Source: Burkholderiaceae bacterium (GTDB taxonomy: Bacteria > Pseudomonadota > Gammaproteobacteria > Burkholderiales > Burkholderiaceae_B). Taken from it: 64,000 nucleotides of DNA. The DNA lies in assembly GCA_023653055.1 (NCBI GenBank), contig JAMNXR010000001.1, positions 62,001-126,000 on the forward strand, written 5' to 3'. Below are positions 1 through 9,688 of the stretch, piece after piece. Position numbers and translations under genes: made by a program. The notes under the pieces are model-generated. The model worked only from the letters and a program-made list of their open reading frames with translations, was not told the origin of the DNA and made no database searches. The first letter of the stretch is position 1. Every line of letters starts with the position of its first letter.

Positions 1-537
1 GGCAAAGCCAACGGTTTGTTTGAAAACGTCTGGAAGCCACTGTGGGTCGTGGACTTTCCGATGTTTGAATACGACGAAGAAGCTGATCGTTACGTGGCGG
101 CTCACCATCCGTTTACTAGCCCCAAAGACGGTCACGAAGATCTTCTCACCACCGACCCGTCCAAGGCGATCGCAAAAGCCTACGACATGGTGCTCAACGG
201 CTGGGAAATCGGCGGCGGCTCTGTGCGTATTCACCGCGAAGAAGTTCAGAGCAAGGTGTTCCGTGCTCTGAAAATCGACGCAGAAGAAGCTCAACTCAAG
301 TTTGGTTTCTTGTTGGATGCGTTGCAGTACGGCGCACCTCCGCATGGTGGTATCGCCTTTGGTCTGGATCGTATCGTCACCATGATGACCGGTGCCGAAT
401 CGATTCGCGACGTGATTGCTTTCCCCAAGACACAGCGTGCACAGTGCTTGCTCACACAAGCGCCTTCACCGGTTGACGAAAAGCAACTGCGCGAACTGCA
501 CATCCGTTTGCGTCAGCCTGAAGTTAAACAGGGTTAA
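1..537 (+). CDS. aspS: Aspartyl-tRNA synthetase, C-terminal part (5' truncated by window edge)
   Basis: Frame open from base 1 ([27 protein letters not shown]...); class II aaRS motif 3-like [16 protein letters not shown] and AHHPFTSP are typical of AspRS. Confidence 0.97.
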   Translation, partial: GKANGLFENVWKPLWVVDFPMFEYDEEADRYVAAHHPFTSPKDGHEDLLTTDPSKAIAKAYDMVLNGWEIGGGSVRIHREEVQSKVFRALKIDAEEAQLKFGFLLDALQYGAPPHGGIAFGLDRIVTMMTGAESIRDVIAFPKTQRAQCLLTQAPSPVDEKQLRELHIRLRQPEVKQG

Positions 538-547
538 GGCCTCCCGA

Positions 548-571
548 GGCGCCTACCTGCGGGTGGGCGCC
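548..571 (+). terminator. 10-bp perfect-stem hairpin (one G-T wobble) between aspS and the EEP gene; weak or no U tract
   Basis: ggcgcctacc-tgcg-ggtgggcgcc pairs over all 10 positions, 10 nt after the aspS stop; followed by aatatag rather than poly-T. Confidence 0.5.
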
Positions 572-588
572 AATATAGTCACCTCTTC

Positions 589-1464
589 ATGTCACTGCTC
601 CGCGTCGTCAGTTACAACATCCACAAAGGCCGCTCCCTCGCGGGGCGCGATTCGATGGGGGAGCTGCGACTCGGCTTGCATGGTCTGCGACCAGATGTGA
701 TGTTTTTGCAAGAAGTGCAGGGCCGTAACGATAAAGACTTACGCCTGCATGCACAGCACGAATCACTCGCCGCCGCTTTGCACATGGAATGTGCGTATGG
801 CTGTAACGCCATTCGTAGCAAGACCGATCACGGCAATGCGTTGCTGTCGCGTCATCCCATTCTGAACTTTGAAAATCAAGACATCTCGGATCACCGACTC
901 GAGCAACGCGGCCTGTTGCATGGCGTAATCAAGGTCGGGGGGCGAGAGGTGCATTGCTTTGTTGTGCATTTGGGTTTATTTGCCAATGGACGTCGGCGAC
1001 AAATCGAAGTGATGGCCGAGCGCATTAATCGCATGGTGCCCGAGGGCGCACCGATCCTCATTGCTGGGGACTTTAATGATTGGAAAGATACGCTTGCGCC
1101 GTTCTTTGTAGAACAGCTCGGTGTGTATGAGGTGTTTGCAAACTCACCGCGCACGCATGGCATGGCACCCAGATTTAAAGAGTCCATGCATCACTTGAGG
1201 GGTGTGTGGCGCGGTGACAGTCTGGAGGAAATCCGGGCTGGCGTCATCGGTCGTCAACTGGAGCGACGCAATCAGCTCATGATGCCAGGTCAGCAAAGCA
1301 TGTTGCCCCCACCCAGGACCTTTCCGTCTGCGTTTCCGATGTTGAGGCTTGATCGCATTTATCAGCGAGGGTTTGCGGTAAGAAGCGCCCGCGTCTTGAG
1401 GGGCAAGCCCTGGTCACAGCTGTCTGATCATTCGCCTATTTTGGCGGAGTTAGAGTTGCCTTGA
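589..1464 (+). CDS. Endonuclease/exonuclease/phosphatase (EEP) family protein
   Basis: VVSYNIHKG, FLQEVQ, AGDFNDW and LSDHSPILAEL match EEP-fold catalytic motifs. Confidence 0.9.
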   Translation: MSLLRVVSYNIHKGRSLAGRDSMGELRLGLHGLRPDVMFLQEVQGRNDKDLRLHAQHESLAAALHMECAYGCNAIRSKTDHGNALLSRHPILNFENQDISDHRLEQRGLLHGVIKVGGREVHCFVVHLGLFANGRRRQIEVMAERINRMVPEGAPILIAGDFNDWKDTLAPFFVEQLGVYEVFANSPRTHGMAPRFKESMHHLRGVWRGDSLEEIRAGVIGRQLERRNQLMMPGQQSMLPPPRTFPSAFPMLRLDRIYQRGFAVRSARVLRGKPWSQLSDHSPILAELELP

Positions 1465-1485
1465 GTGGATGGGCAGGTTGCTCCA

Positions 1486-2796
1486 TCAGTAATGACTACT
1501 CTTGCCAGATAGCGTCACACCAATTCGCAGCAGCAAATAGCAAAGCCCATCGGCAATGCGTCCAAGTAAGGGTCGACGACCATAGAGCGTCAGTTCAACA
1601 ATGCGGCTTCCGCGTGTCATGGCGGTCTCAAGTGATTGGCGTAGTTGAGCTGTAAAGCCTGCATTATCAATCAGCACATTCGCCTCACGCGCGAGCAGCA
1701 AGCTAAAGGGATCGAGATTGGACGAACCCACAATCGACACGCCGTCGATCACGGCGACCTTGGCATGTAGAAAGCTGGGAAGATACTCATAGATCTCGAT
1801 GTCTTCGCGCAAGAACAGGTCGTAGATCCAGCGCGTGGCGTGATACTGCATCTGATATTCAATCTTGCCTTGTAAGAGCAGGCGTACCTTGACGCCGCGC
1901 CTTGCTGCATCGATTAATGCGCGACGTAGTTTTCCGCCAGGTAGAAAGTACGCATTGGCGATGAGGATTTCATTTTTTGCTGAGGCGATGTGCAGCAGAT
2001 AGGCTGACTCTATCGTTCGGCGGTAGCGCAGGTTGTCTCGCAGGATCACTGCAGCGCGTATGCTGGCGGGTGTGTTGGCTAAAACCTCAGCGGAGATATC
2101 AGAAGAAGAGGCAGGGGGAACTGTTGAAGAAGCCTGAGAAGTTTCAGACGTTTTAGACGCTTGAGAAGCCAAACGAGATGATGCTCTATATCTTTTAAAG
2201 TATCGCAGTCTCGTGCGCAGTTGCTTGAGGTGAAGCGGCCGCCAGCTGCGCGTACGCAGCCATAACAGATCCAAGGCCTCTACCAGATCCGGCACGATGG
2301 GTCCTGTGGCACAAACTGCAAAGTCGTAGCGAGGATCCGTTGCGCGAACGTCGGGATCTGCGGTCGAGTAGTCATCCTCAATATTGATCCCGCCCACAAA
2401 ACCGATCAAGCCGTCCACCACAACGATCTTGCGATGCAATCTGCGTAGGCGCATGAGGTCAAAAGATTTCAGCGCGAATCGTTTTGGTTCTGGTCGATAG
2501 ATTCTGCAGTGTGCACCTGCATCGGTGAGTAGACGCACGATTTCCTCGTCCTCCGTAGCACTCCCAAAGCCGTCAATCAGTACCCTGACTTTGAGACCGC
2601 GCTTGGCGGCTAATATTAGATGGTGAAGGATTTGATTGCCCGCGATATCCAGACGGAAAATATACATCTCGACATGAATACTCGTCGTCGCGGCATCAAA
2701 GGCTGCGCAGAGCGCAGGGAAAAGCTGCACCCCGTTTTCTAAAAGAGAGATATCGTTGCCAGCTTTCCAACGCAGATGAGGATGAGTGGGTCGCAT
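1486..2796 (-). CDS. clsB: Cardiolipin synthase / phospholipase D family protein (ClsB-like)
   Basis: Two HKD motifs: HRKIVVVDGLIGFVGGIN and HAKVAVIDGVSIVGSSNLDPFS; Ser-rich linker between the two halves. Confidence 0.88.
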   Translation of the reverse strand: MRPTHPHLRWKAGNDISLLENGVQLFPALCAAFDAATTSIHVEMYIFRLDIAGNQILHHLILAAKRGLKVRVLIDGFGSATEDEEIVRLLTDAGAHCRIYRPEPKRFALKSFDLMRLRRLHRKIVVVDGLIGFVGGINIEDDYSTADPDVRATDPRYDFAVCATGPIVPDLVEALDLLWLRTRSWRPLHLKQLRTRLRYFKRYRASSRLASQASKTSETSQASSTVPPASSSDISAEVLANTPASIRAAVILRDNLRYRRTIESAYLLHIASAKNEILIANAYFLPGGKLRRALIDAARRGVKVRLLLQGKIEYQMQYHATRWIYDLFLREDIEIYEYLPSFLHAKVAVIDGVSIVGSSNLDPFSLLLAREANVLIDNAGFTAQLRQSLETAMTRGSRIVELTLYGRRPLLGRIADGLCYLLLRIGVTLSGKSSHY

Positions 2797-3019
2797 GAGG
2801 GCCTAGTGACCTAGTAGCAACTGTTGGTAGGCGCTATGCAGGACGGGCGAAATCACAGGCTTCCTTTCGATAAATGATGCCTCTCAGTCTGCGCCAAGAG
2901 ACCCTCAGATTCAATCCCTACGCACAGTTCCGTACGTAAACACCACAGTACAAGTATTGCAACCAGATGTTGCTAGCCTATTGACTCATCCAATACTAAT
3001 CTGTAACGCTCTCAAAAAT

Positions 3020-4345
3020 CTAATTGACGGACTTTAAAAACGACGCGGCTTGTTGACGTACTCCTACAAAAATACGTTCAGCTAGAGCATGTGGATATTC
3101 TTTTGGCAGTTGCACCATGACGCCTGCGATCGCATCTTCAATCGTTTGTGCCATCTTTAACATCAAATCCCAGGCCCCAAGTACACCGCTATTTTTGACT
3201 AAAGCCTTCCAATGGCGTGTTTGTATTTCAGCCAATCTGTAATGTGGATTTTTCCCGCGTAAGGCCATCGCCATTTTTGCGTCTTTTAATGGCAAGCTGT
3301 TTGGGCCGTTACCAATGATTGGCCATGCTGAGATGACATCGTAGAGCGGCGTCATTTCGTATTTATCTTGGGCATGAAGACGCAGAGAAAAGTTTTTGGC
3401 ATGGCCATCCGTTGCCGCTAATAACCAGAAAGCAAATTGCGCCAAGATAAAAATTGTTCGATCCAGCTCGGCGCTCTGACTACCTTGCAGTACTTGCAGT
3501 GCTGCACGTATTCCAGGGCCACCGGAGGACTCATACTTGTCATCCGGTGAAACGCCAAGTGCCTGACAGAAATCCTCTTGGGGCAGTCTGGCGAGCCAGC
3601 GCGGCTTGTCAGCGCGTGCCGGTACCCATCGGCGATCAAAGCGTTCGACGATAAGTACTTTCTGATCTTCAAACTGACCGATTTCTGCCGATGCCACCGG
3701 TAAGCCTAAGGCAGCGAGAAATTTCAAACAGAGCCATTCATTCTCGACAGAATCGCTCAGATCGAAGCGGTAGCCGCCTACGACACCTAGCGGTAATTTA
3801 AAAATATGCGAGGTTGGCGTCGCCCCTGTAGGTAAGCACCACTTTTTACCAATCTTTAGCAGCGCGGTCTTTTCCTGTGCGCCAGCGATTGAGATTCTAA
3901 AGTCACGATGGGCCTCTGTTTCATACGCAGGTAAGCCTTGCGTCATGCGTAAAAGTGTTGCTACACCAGCTTCATCAAGTGGTTTGTATTGAATTTGATC
4001 AAAGCCAACCGGTACAGATCCAGTCGGGAGTAATTGCACCGCACCGACACAATCCCGGCCAATGGCTTCTAGTAGATCAAACGCACGATCTGATTTGGTG
4101 CTGTAGCGTGATTTCAGTCGTTTTCGAATTCGCTCGTTATCCGGTAGCAGGTTGTCAAAATAGTTCGCGACAACCGCCCCGCGTATTTCAGCGGAAGCAC
4201 TGACTGGAAGTGAAAGTGATAAAGACCTACACGCAGGCGATTGGATCCATTCTTGAGCATAGGTAAAACGATGGGCCTCCCCTGGCCCATAGGACCAGAG
4301 ACCTACACATTCGCCATTCATGAAAACATTGAGAGACCGCATCAC
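3020..4345 (-). CDS. hipA: HipA-like serine/threonine kinase toxin
   Basis: HipA-type AGAQEKTALL segment and catalytic ATDGHAKNFSL; overlaps the upstream HTH gene by 4 nt. Confidence 0.92.
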   Translation of the reverse strand: MMRSLNVFMNGECVGLWSYGPGEAHRFTYAQEWIQSPACRSLSLSLPVSASAEIRGAVVANYFDNLLPDNERIRKRLKSRYSTKSDRAFDLLEAIGRDCVGAVQLLPTGSVPVGFDQIQYKPLDEAGVATLLRMTQGLPAYETEAHRDFRISIAGAQEKTALLKIGKKWCLPTGATPTSHIFKLPLGVVGGYRFDLSDSVENEWLCLKFLAALGLPVASAEIGQFEDQKVLIVERFDRRWVPARADKPRWLARLPQEDFCQALGVSPDDKYESSGGPGIRAALQVLQGSQSAELDRTIFILAQFAFWLLAATDGHAKNFSLRLHAQDKYEMTPLYDVISAWPIIGNGPNSLPLKDAKMAMALRGKNPHYRLAEIQTRHWKALVKNSGVLGAWDLMLKMAQTIEDAIAGVMVQLPKEYPHALAERIFVGVRQQAASFLKSVN

Positions 4346-4662
4346 CAGTCTTTTTCGTTTAGGATTGGCCGATTTGTCTTGGCCTTGCGTTCTGCCAACG
4401 TGAGCGCTTTTTTGGTATGTGTAGTTAAAAATGTCTCGCCTGACGCTGGGGCCTCTCTCAACAACATGCGAACCTCTAACGCGGCTAGCACGTTGAGTAG
4501 GTTTTCCAGACTGACTTTGCCAGGGTTCATCTCGATCTCTGCCACGCGAGATTGCGTCACGCCTAGGTGCATGGCGAGCTGGACCTGCGTCAGTCCACGG
4601 GATTTTCTAAATGATTTCAAATGCTGCGCCAGTTGGTCAGCAAAATTGATTGGATAGTCCAT
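4342..4662 (-). CDS. hipB: HipB-like HTH (Xre family) antitoxin
   Basis: HTH RGLTQVQLAMHLGVTQSRVAEIEMNPGKVSLENLLNVLAALE; directly upstream of and overlapping hipA. Confidence 0.9.
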   Translation of the reverse strand: MDYPINFADQLAQHLKSFRKSRGLTQVQLAMHLGVTQSRVAEIEMNPGKVSLENLLNVLAALEVRMLLREAPASGETFLTTHTKKALTLAERKAKTNRPILNEKDW

Positions 4663-4675
4663 TAAAATAATCGCT

Positions 4676-4715
4676 CTTAAGAGATAAATATATTATATCT
4701 GCTTTAAGAGATAAA
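4676..4715. promoter_or_regulatory. Candidate HipB operator: direct repeat TTAAGAGATAAA x2 at 27-bp spacing
   Basis: TTAAGAGATAAA at 4677-4688 and 4704-4715, in the AT-rich region just upstream of hipB, flanking an imperfect palindrome (agataaatatattatatct). Confidence 0.5.
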
Positions 4716-4748
4716 AGTAAATTATCATCTATAAATAATAATTATGCT

Positions 4749-5636
4749 TTATTTGTTCGCTTTACCAGAGAGCTTTCTACCAATAAACCCCGTCGCCAAC
4801 GCCGTCCCTAGCAAAATCACCCCACCACCCATCACAATCCTCAACGTGATGCTTTCACCTAAAAACAACCATCCCCAAAACACGCCAAACACCGGGATCA
4901 AAAAGGTCACTGTCATGGCGCGTGGTGGACCGACTCGAATTAATAGCCGGTAATACAGTACGTAAGCAACTGCAGTACAGAGCAAGCCCAGCCCAATGAG
5001 TGCCGCCCAGGCACCGCCTGAGATCGGAGAAGAGGGCCAGGTGTAGAGGGTGAAAGGCAACAGCATGAGACCGGCGGTAACGAGCGATCCTGCAGCGGTA
5101 GCGATCGGATCGGCATCCATCAGGTTTTTCTTGGTGTAGCTCGCAGCGATACCGTAAAAGATCGGTGCGGCTACTCCAGCAATCACGGCATAGATAGAAG
5201 CGGTGTCATTAAAGGACAGCCTGTCCCATACCAACACCAAGATCCCGGAAAAGCCCACCATGAGCCCCAGCATGCGCAGAGGCGGTAGCGTGTCCTTGAG
5301 CCAGACCCAGGCAATCGCAGCGCCCCAGAGTGGTGTGAGCGCGTTAATGATGGACATCGTGCCCGCAGGCAGCGTCATGGTGGCAAAATTAAAAAAGATG
5401 AAGGGCAAGGCTGAGTTAAACAGCCCGACAATGATGATGGAACGCCAATAGGTGCGAATTACTGCAATCTTTTTGCTCAGGAACAAGATTGGTAATAACG
5501 TCACACCGGCTATAAGCGTGCGCATCCCAGAAAGCGCGATCGGACCAAAGTCATCCACCGACAAGCGGATAAATAAAAAAGAGCTCCCCCAGATTGCGGC
5601 GAGTAATAACAAATCGATGACATCAACACGGCGCAT
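4749..5636 (-). CDS. EamA/DMT-superfamily transporter
   Basis: ~10 hydrophobic segments; LLLLAAIWGSSFLFIRLS N-terminus typical of EamA proteins; duplicated 5-TM pattern. Confidence 0.9.
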   Translation of the reverse strand: MRRVDVIDLLLLAAIWGSSFLFIRLSVDDFGPIALSGMRTLIAGVTLLPILFLSKKIAVIRTYWRSIIIVGLFNSALPFIFFNFATMTLPAGTMSIINALTPLWGAAIAWVWLKDTLPPLRMLGLMVGFSGILVLVWDRLSFNDTASIYAVIAGVAAPIFYGIAASYTKKNLMDADPIATAAGSLVTAGLMLLPFTLYTWPSSPISGGAWAALIGLGLLCTAVAYVLYYRLLIRVGPPRAMTVTFLIPVFGVFWGWLFLGESITLRIVMGGGVILLGTALATGFIGRKLSGKANK

Positions 5637-5658
5637 GGGGTGGCTTTAAAGGGTGGAT

Positions 5659-7056
5659 CTAGGTTTTATTAAAGTTTTTCATGTGAATGCGCGAGCTTAT
5701 CCAACCAATCACCAGCGACATCACAACACAACATACCAACCCGGCCTGAACCCCCACGGTGATAGAGATCCTTGCGACCGCAATCCCCACAATCGCCGTT
5801 CCAAACGCGCTGCCTAACGCACGCGTCGTTTGGACGAGTGCCGAGGCGACGCCGACATCGCGCTGCTCAGCCAACATTTGCATAAACAACGTGAAGTTTG
5901 GTAATAAAAACCCCAGCCCCATCCCGCATACAGACATTGTCAACAAAATCCACCATCCGGGACTGCTTGCGGAAAACGTCAGGGTAAATACACAGCCTAA
6001 GGCTAACAACCCACTCCCAAAGACCATCAATCGCCCTGGCTCGTTTTGACGAGGAAATAACCGCCCGTTGATGATGCTGCCCACAGACGTTCCTGCCACT
6101 AACGGTGTCATTAATAAACCCGCGTGCGAAGGGCTGTAGCCAAAGACGTCCTGCAACAGCAAGGGTATGTAAAAAATCAAAATAAACATCACCGCACCCG
6201 ACAGTAATCCCGCCAGATTAATGAATTGAGACTCTGAGGTCCGTAACACTCTCAAGGGAAAAATAGGTGTTTGTGCGCGTCTCTCGACCGGAACGAGTAG
6301 CGCTGCAGCACCTACTCCGAGCACAATCAAACCAATGCCCCAGAGCCGGTATGTCGACTCACCGAGCCCCGTCAGTAGCTCGACCCCCACAAGAGGCGAG
6401 CCTACGGCCAACGTCAACAAAAAAGATCCCAGCCAATCTAGGCGCAGCTTGGCATCCCGTGTCGGTTTAATCCAGGGAAAATATCGCCAAGTTGTCACAA
6501 TGCCGATTAACGCCGCAACGGGCGCCACAAAAAATGTTGCTCGCCAGCCAAGCGATTGCGTGATCCACCCGCCCAGTACCGGACCTAAACCACTCGCCGT
6601 TGCAAACGTCAAAGAAATGATCAGCAACCACCTGACGCGACGACGCGGATCCGGGAACAGGTCAGCAGGCGCCGCAAATGTGCTGGCAATCATCATCCCC
6701 CCGCCCAAGCCTTGCAGCACACGAAAGGCGATCAACTGTTCCATGGACTGAGAAAGTCCGCCCAATACAGAGCCCAGCACCACCAACACCATCGAAATGA
6801 TCATCAATGGTTTACGTCCGTACAGGTCACCCAAGCGACCAAAAATCAAGATGGTGATTGCAGAGGCAAGAAAGTAGCCCGTACCGGCCCAAGCATAGAG
6901 ATCCATACCGCCTAAGGCGGCCACGACTTGAGGTAAGGAATTGCTGATAATGGTGGCGTCAAAAGCCACAACGACTGCTGAAGCGGCAATACCAGACATC
7001 GCAAGGAACATCTGCTTGCGAGAGGCGGAGTTCAGCTTATTTGTTGGGTCACACAT
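5659..7056 (-). CDS. MFS drug:H+ antiporter (DHA2/EmrB-like)
   Basis: FDATIISNSLPQV and GRLGDLYGRKPLM MFS motif A; multiple TM segments. Confidence 0.92.
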   Translation of the reverse strand: MCDPTNKLNSASRKQMFLAMSGIAASAVVVAFDATIISNSLPQVVAALGGMDLYAWAGTGYFLASAITILIFGRLGDLYGRKPLMIISMVLVVLGSVLGGLSQSMEQLIAFRVLQGLGGGMMIASTFAAPADLFPDPRRRVRWLLIISLTFATASGLGPVLGGWITQSLGWRATFFVAPVAALIGIVTTWRYFPWIKPTRDAKLRLDWLGSFLLTLAVGSPLVGVELLTGLGESTYRLWGIGLIVLGVGAAALLVPVERRAQTPIFPLRVLRTSESQFINLAGLLSGAVMFILIFYIPLLLQDVFGYSPSHAGLLMTPLVAGTSVGSIINGRLFPRQNEPGRLMVFGSGLLALGCVFTLTFSASSPGWWILLTMSVCGMGLGFLLPNFTLFMQMLAEQRDVGVASALVQTTRALGSAFGTAIVGIAVARISITVGVQAGLVCCVVMSLVIGWISSRIHMKNFNKT

Positions 7057-7067
7057 GGCTAGCGAAG

Positions 7068-7108
7068 GGTGCTAATCGAAACGATTGGTATTCTTAGAGG
7101 ATAGCACC
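7068..7108. promoter_or_regulatory. Nested dyad in divergent MFS/GT intergenic region (candidate operator)
   Basis: Palindrome AATCG-AAA-CGATT (7074-7086) inside a wider inverted repeat GGTGCTA (7068-7074) ... TAGCACC (7102-7108). Confidence 0.35.
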
Positions 7109-7246
7109 GATGAGATAGGGTGGCTTGATGGAGATGGGGGTCGAGCTGCACTGGATCTAATGTTTAGTGAGACAATATGGCGATTAATTTCTTTTGTTGA
7201 ATGCGCTGTATTTGGCAACCTAATATCTTTATATCAAGAAAAAACT

Positions 7247-8380
7247 ATGCGACTGGCATTTAATGCAACAGCCTTGCTCAGCCCACTCACAGGCATCGGT
7301 CAGTATGGTTATCACCTGACAGGTGAGTTGCTCAACACGCCTGACCTACAAACGGACCTTTTTTATGCAACCTTTTGGGATGATAAACGCCATGTTTCAG
7401 ACCGCAGAAGCTTTTCACGTTTTGGGCCTTTGGTAAGGAAGTACTTGCCTTACTATCACGAGCTTAGTCCTTTGTATAGGCAGTATAAGTTCACACGACA
7501 AACCAAAGCGGTTAAATACGACGTTTATCATGAGCCGAACTATTTACCGCTTCGCTTTAAGGGCCCCACGGTTGTAACGGTTCATGACCTATCTTGGATA
7601 CGATATCCGGAAACCCATCCGGCTGAACGCGTTAAGGTAATGAACCGATATTTTGAAAAAGCACTTTATCAGTCAAGCGCACTCATTACAGATGCTGAGT
7701 TTGTCCGCCAAGAAGTCATCGATGTTTTTGGTGTGAAACCAGAAAAAATAACTGCTATTCCGCTTGGCGTAGAACCGATGTTTATGCCCCGGAACGCTCA
7801 AGAAACCGCGCAAGTTTTAACTTCGCATGGACTCACACACGGCAAGTACTTCTTGACTGTTGGAACACTTGAGCCAAGGAAAAATTTAAGTTTGGCAATC
7901 AGAGCCTATAGCGAGCTTCCGCAGTCTGTTCGTGATCAATATCCTCTTGTCGTCATTGGGATGAAGGGATGGCACTCCTCAGAAATCGAGCGCTCGATCT
8001 CGCCTCTCGTTCAAGCTGGATACCTTCGTAAGCTTGGTTATGTGCCTAGGGAAGATCTTGCAATCCTAATGGCGGGAGCGACTGCATTGATTTATCCGTC
8101 GATTTATGAGGGATTTGGTTTGCCACCGCTTGAGGCAATGGCCTGCGGGATACCCGTCATTTGCTCTAATGTATCTACCCTACCTGAGGTGGTGGGAGAT
8201 GCAGGTATTTTGATTGATCCAAGAGATGAGACTGGCCTTCGAGAGCATTTGCATGCCATTACCGAAGATAAGAAATTATGGGTTGATTTATCAACGCGTG
8301 CGCGTGAGCGTTCTTTACGATTTACTTGGAAAAATTGTGCTCAGCAGACGATAGAGGTGTACAAAAGCGTGTGTGGTTAG
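7247..8380 (+). CDS. Glycosyltransferase family 4
   Basis: ORF opens at 7085 but conserved GT4 start [21 protein letters not shown] is at 7247; [10 protein letters not shown] and [21 protein letters not shown] donor-site motifs. Confidence 0.92.
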   Translation: MRLAFNATALLSPLTGIGQYGYHLTGELLNTPDLQTDLFYATFWDDKRHVSDRRSFSRFGPLVRKYLPYYHELSPLYRQYKFTRQTKAVKYDVYHEPNYLPLRFKGPTVVTVHDLSWIRYPETHPAERVKVMNRYFEKALYQSSALITDAEFVRQEVIDVFGVKPEKITAIPLGVEPMFMPRNAQETAQVLTSHGLTHGKYFLTVGTLEPRKNLSLAIRAYSELPQSVRDQYPLVVIGMKGWHSSEIERSISPLVQAGYLRKLGYVPREDLAILMAGATALIYPSIYEGFGLPPLEAMACGIPVICSNVSTLPEVVGDAGILIDPRDETGLREHLHAITEDKKLWVDLSTRARERSLRFTWKNCAQQTIEVYKSVCG

Positions 8381-9623
8381 GGTCGGAGAGTGCAAGCGCC
8401 CAACCCACCATCACTGCATACAGGCTCACCATATGCATCGTTCTAAACATCAATTCGGTCAGACCAAATATAAAAAATCCTGTACAAATAGAGAGCCCTA
8501 TACCAGCACCTATTTTGGATGACAGATCACCTTTTTGGGATCGTATCCTGCGCAGAAAAACATAGCCTGGTGCAACGTACACCATCAACAGAGCAATAAA
8601 ACCGAAAAGCCCAAAGGCCGAAAGTTGTTGTAGGAATTCATTATGTGGCTCGCCAAACTCTTTCGCGACTTGTTGAGAAACAATTTTTTGTTCTGCAAAT
8701 GAAGGTAAGGCTTTAGAAAAATTGGCCGTAGAGCCGCTACCTAGCAACGGATTTTGTTTGAACATTAACAACGACGCATGCCACAGTTGGATGCGATTGC
8801 ACATGGAAGAAAAGGCTAACGTATTCGTGGAAATACACTCACTGATCTCATGAAAACCAGTAGCAAGCCGATCACGCAGTGTAGAGCTTGCTGTAAACGT
8901 CCCGATTAAGACAAGTAAGGCAAGTCCTAAGGAAACAGTCAATTTTTTCCAATTCAGGTTTCTGAAAAAAATTAGACTACCGATCATTATAAAAACAGGC
9001 ACCGCTAGCCAAGCCCCGCGTGTTTGTGTGAGTAACAAGCCAATTAAACCAACAATCACGGTCAGAAATTTAAAAATAAGTTCTACATTTTTATAGGGCG
9101 TTAAGCGCCAGCCCATTGAAAAAGATGAGATCGCTGTCACGATGATCAACACATTTCCGTAGGTCACTGCATTATGAATGAAGTCAAGATCTGGTCGTTC
9201 AGGAAAACTGGCTAATGTCGCCTCCACCACATAATATGTGGCAACCCATACAGAGATCAGAAAACCCCACGCCGCTTGTTTTAATACATTTATATTAAGA
9301 CTTAAGCTCGCCCCAAGAAGCAGTGCAACACCCGCCCCTAAACGAAGCGCTCTCTCAAAATCAGAGCCGCTAAACTTTCCATGGTAAGTGCTAGAAATCA
9401 AAATGACGGCTGCGTTTAAAAAAAGTGCGACTAACAAATAGCGGTAATTTGAAAAATAATAAATTGCTTTGTTGCGCTCAAATTTAAAGATGCAAACATA
9501 ACTACTCAGGCACATCAATAAAATGAAACCAGCACTTGTACGTCCAATTTCACTCAGTACCATGATCGGTAAAAGTGCAATCAGTAAGACAAAGCTTTGA
9601 GTGATGGAAATTTGCCGAAGCAT
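8322..9623 (-). CDS. O-antigen ligase/polymerase family membrane protein (WaaL/Wzy-like)
   Basis: Polytopic; [13 protein letters not shown] and [12 protein letters not shown]...[18 protein letters not shown] as in the Wzy_C/WaaL superfamily. Confidence 0.8.
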   Translation of the reverse strand: MLRQISITQSFVLLIALLPIMVLSEIGRTSAGFILLMCLSSYVCIFKFERNKAIYYFSNYRYLLVALFLNAAVILISSTYHGKFSGSDFERALRLGAGVALLLGASLSLNINVLKQAAWGFLISVWVATYYVVEATLASFPERPDLDFIHNAVTYGNVLIIVTAISSFSMGWRLTPYKNVELIFKFLTVIVGLIGLLLTQTRGAWLAVPVFIMIGSLIFFRNLNWKKLTVSLGLALLVLIGTFTASSTLRDRLATGFHEISECISTNTLAFSSMCNRIQLWHASLLMFKQNPLLGSGSTANFSKALPSFAEQKIVSQQVAKEFGEPHNEFLQQLSAFGLFGFIALLMVYVAPGYVFLRRIRSQKGDLSSKIGAGIGLSICTGFFIFGLTELMFRTMHMVSLYAVMVGWALALSDPNHTRFCTPLSSAEHNFSK

Positions 9624-9688
9624 GTTTAAAACGAAATCCCTAAGGTTTTAAAAATCACTTTCAATAGTACTTGAGATTGATACCACCC

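Noticed and set aside
2797-3019. Searched for a tRNA or small RNA in the clsB/hipA gap
   Set aside because: No cloverleaf, no T-loop consensus with matching acceptor stem; only a CCTAGTGACCTAGT short repeat.
5281-5292. GGCGGTAGCGTG, an ops/JUMPstart-like element
   Set aside because: Lies inside the EamA coding sequence (antisense to it), ~2 kb upstream of the cluster with an opposing MFS gene between; no surrounding 39-bp JUMPstart context. Likely coincidental.
6335-6751. 138-aa plus-strand ORF
   Set aside because: Antisense to the MFS transporter; composition reflects the complementary TM codons.
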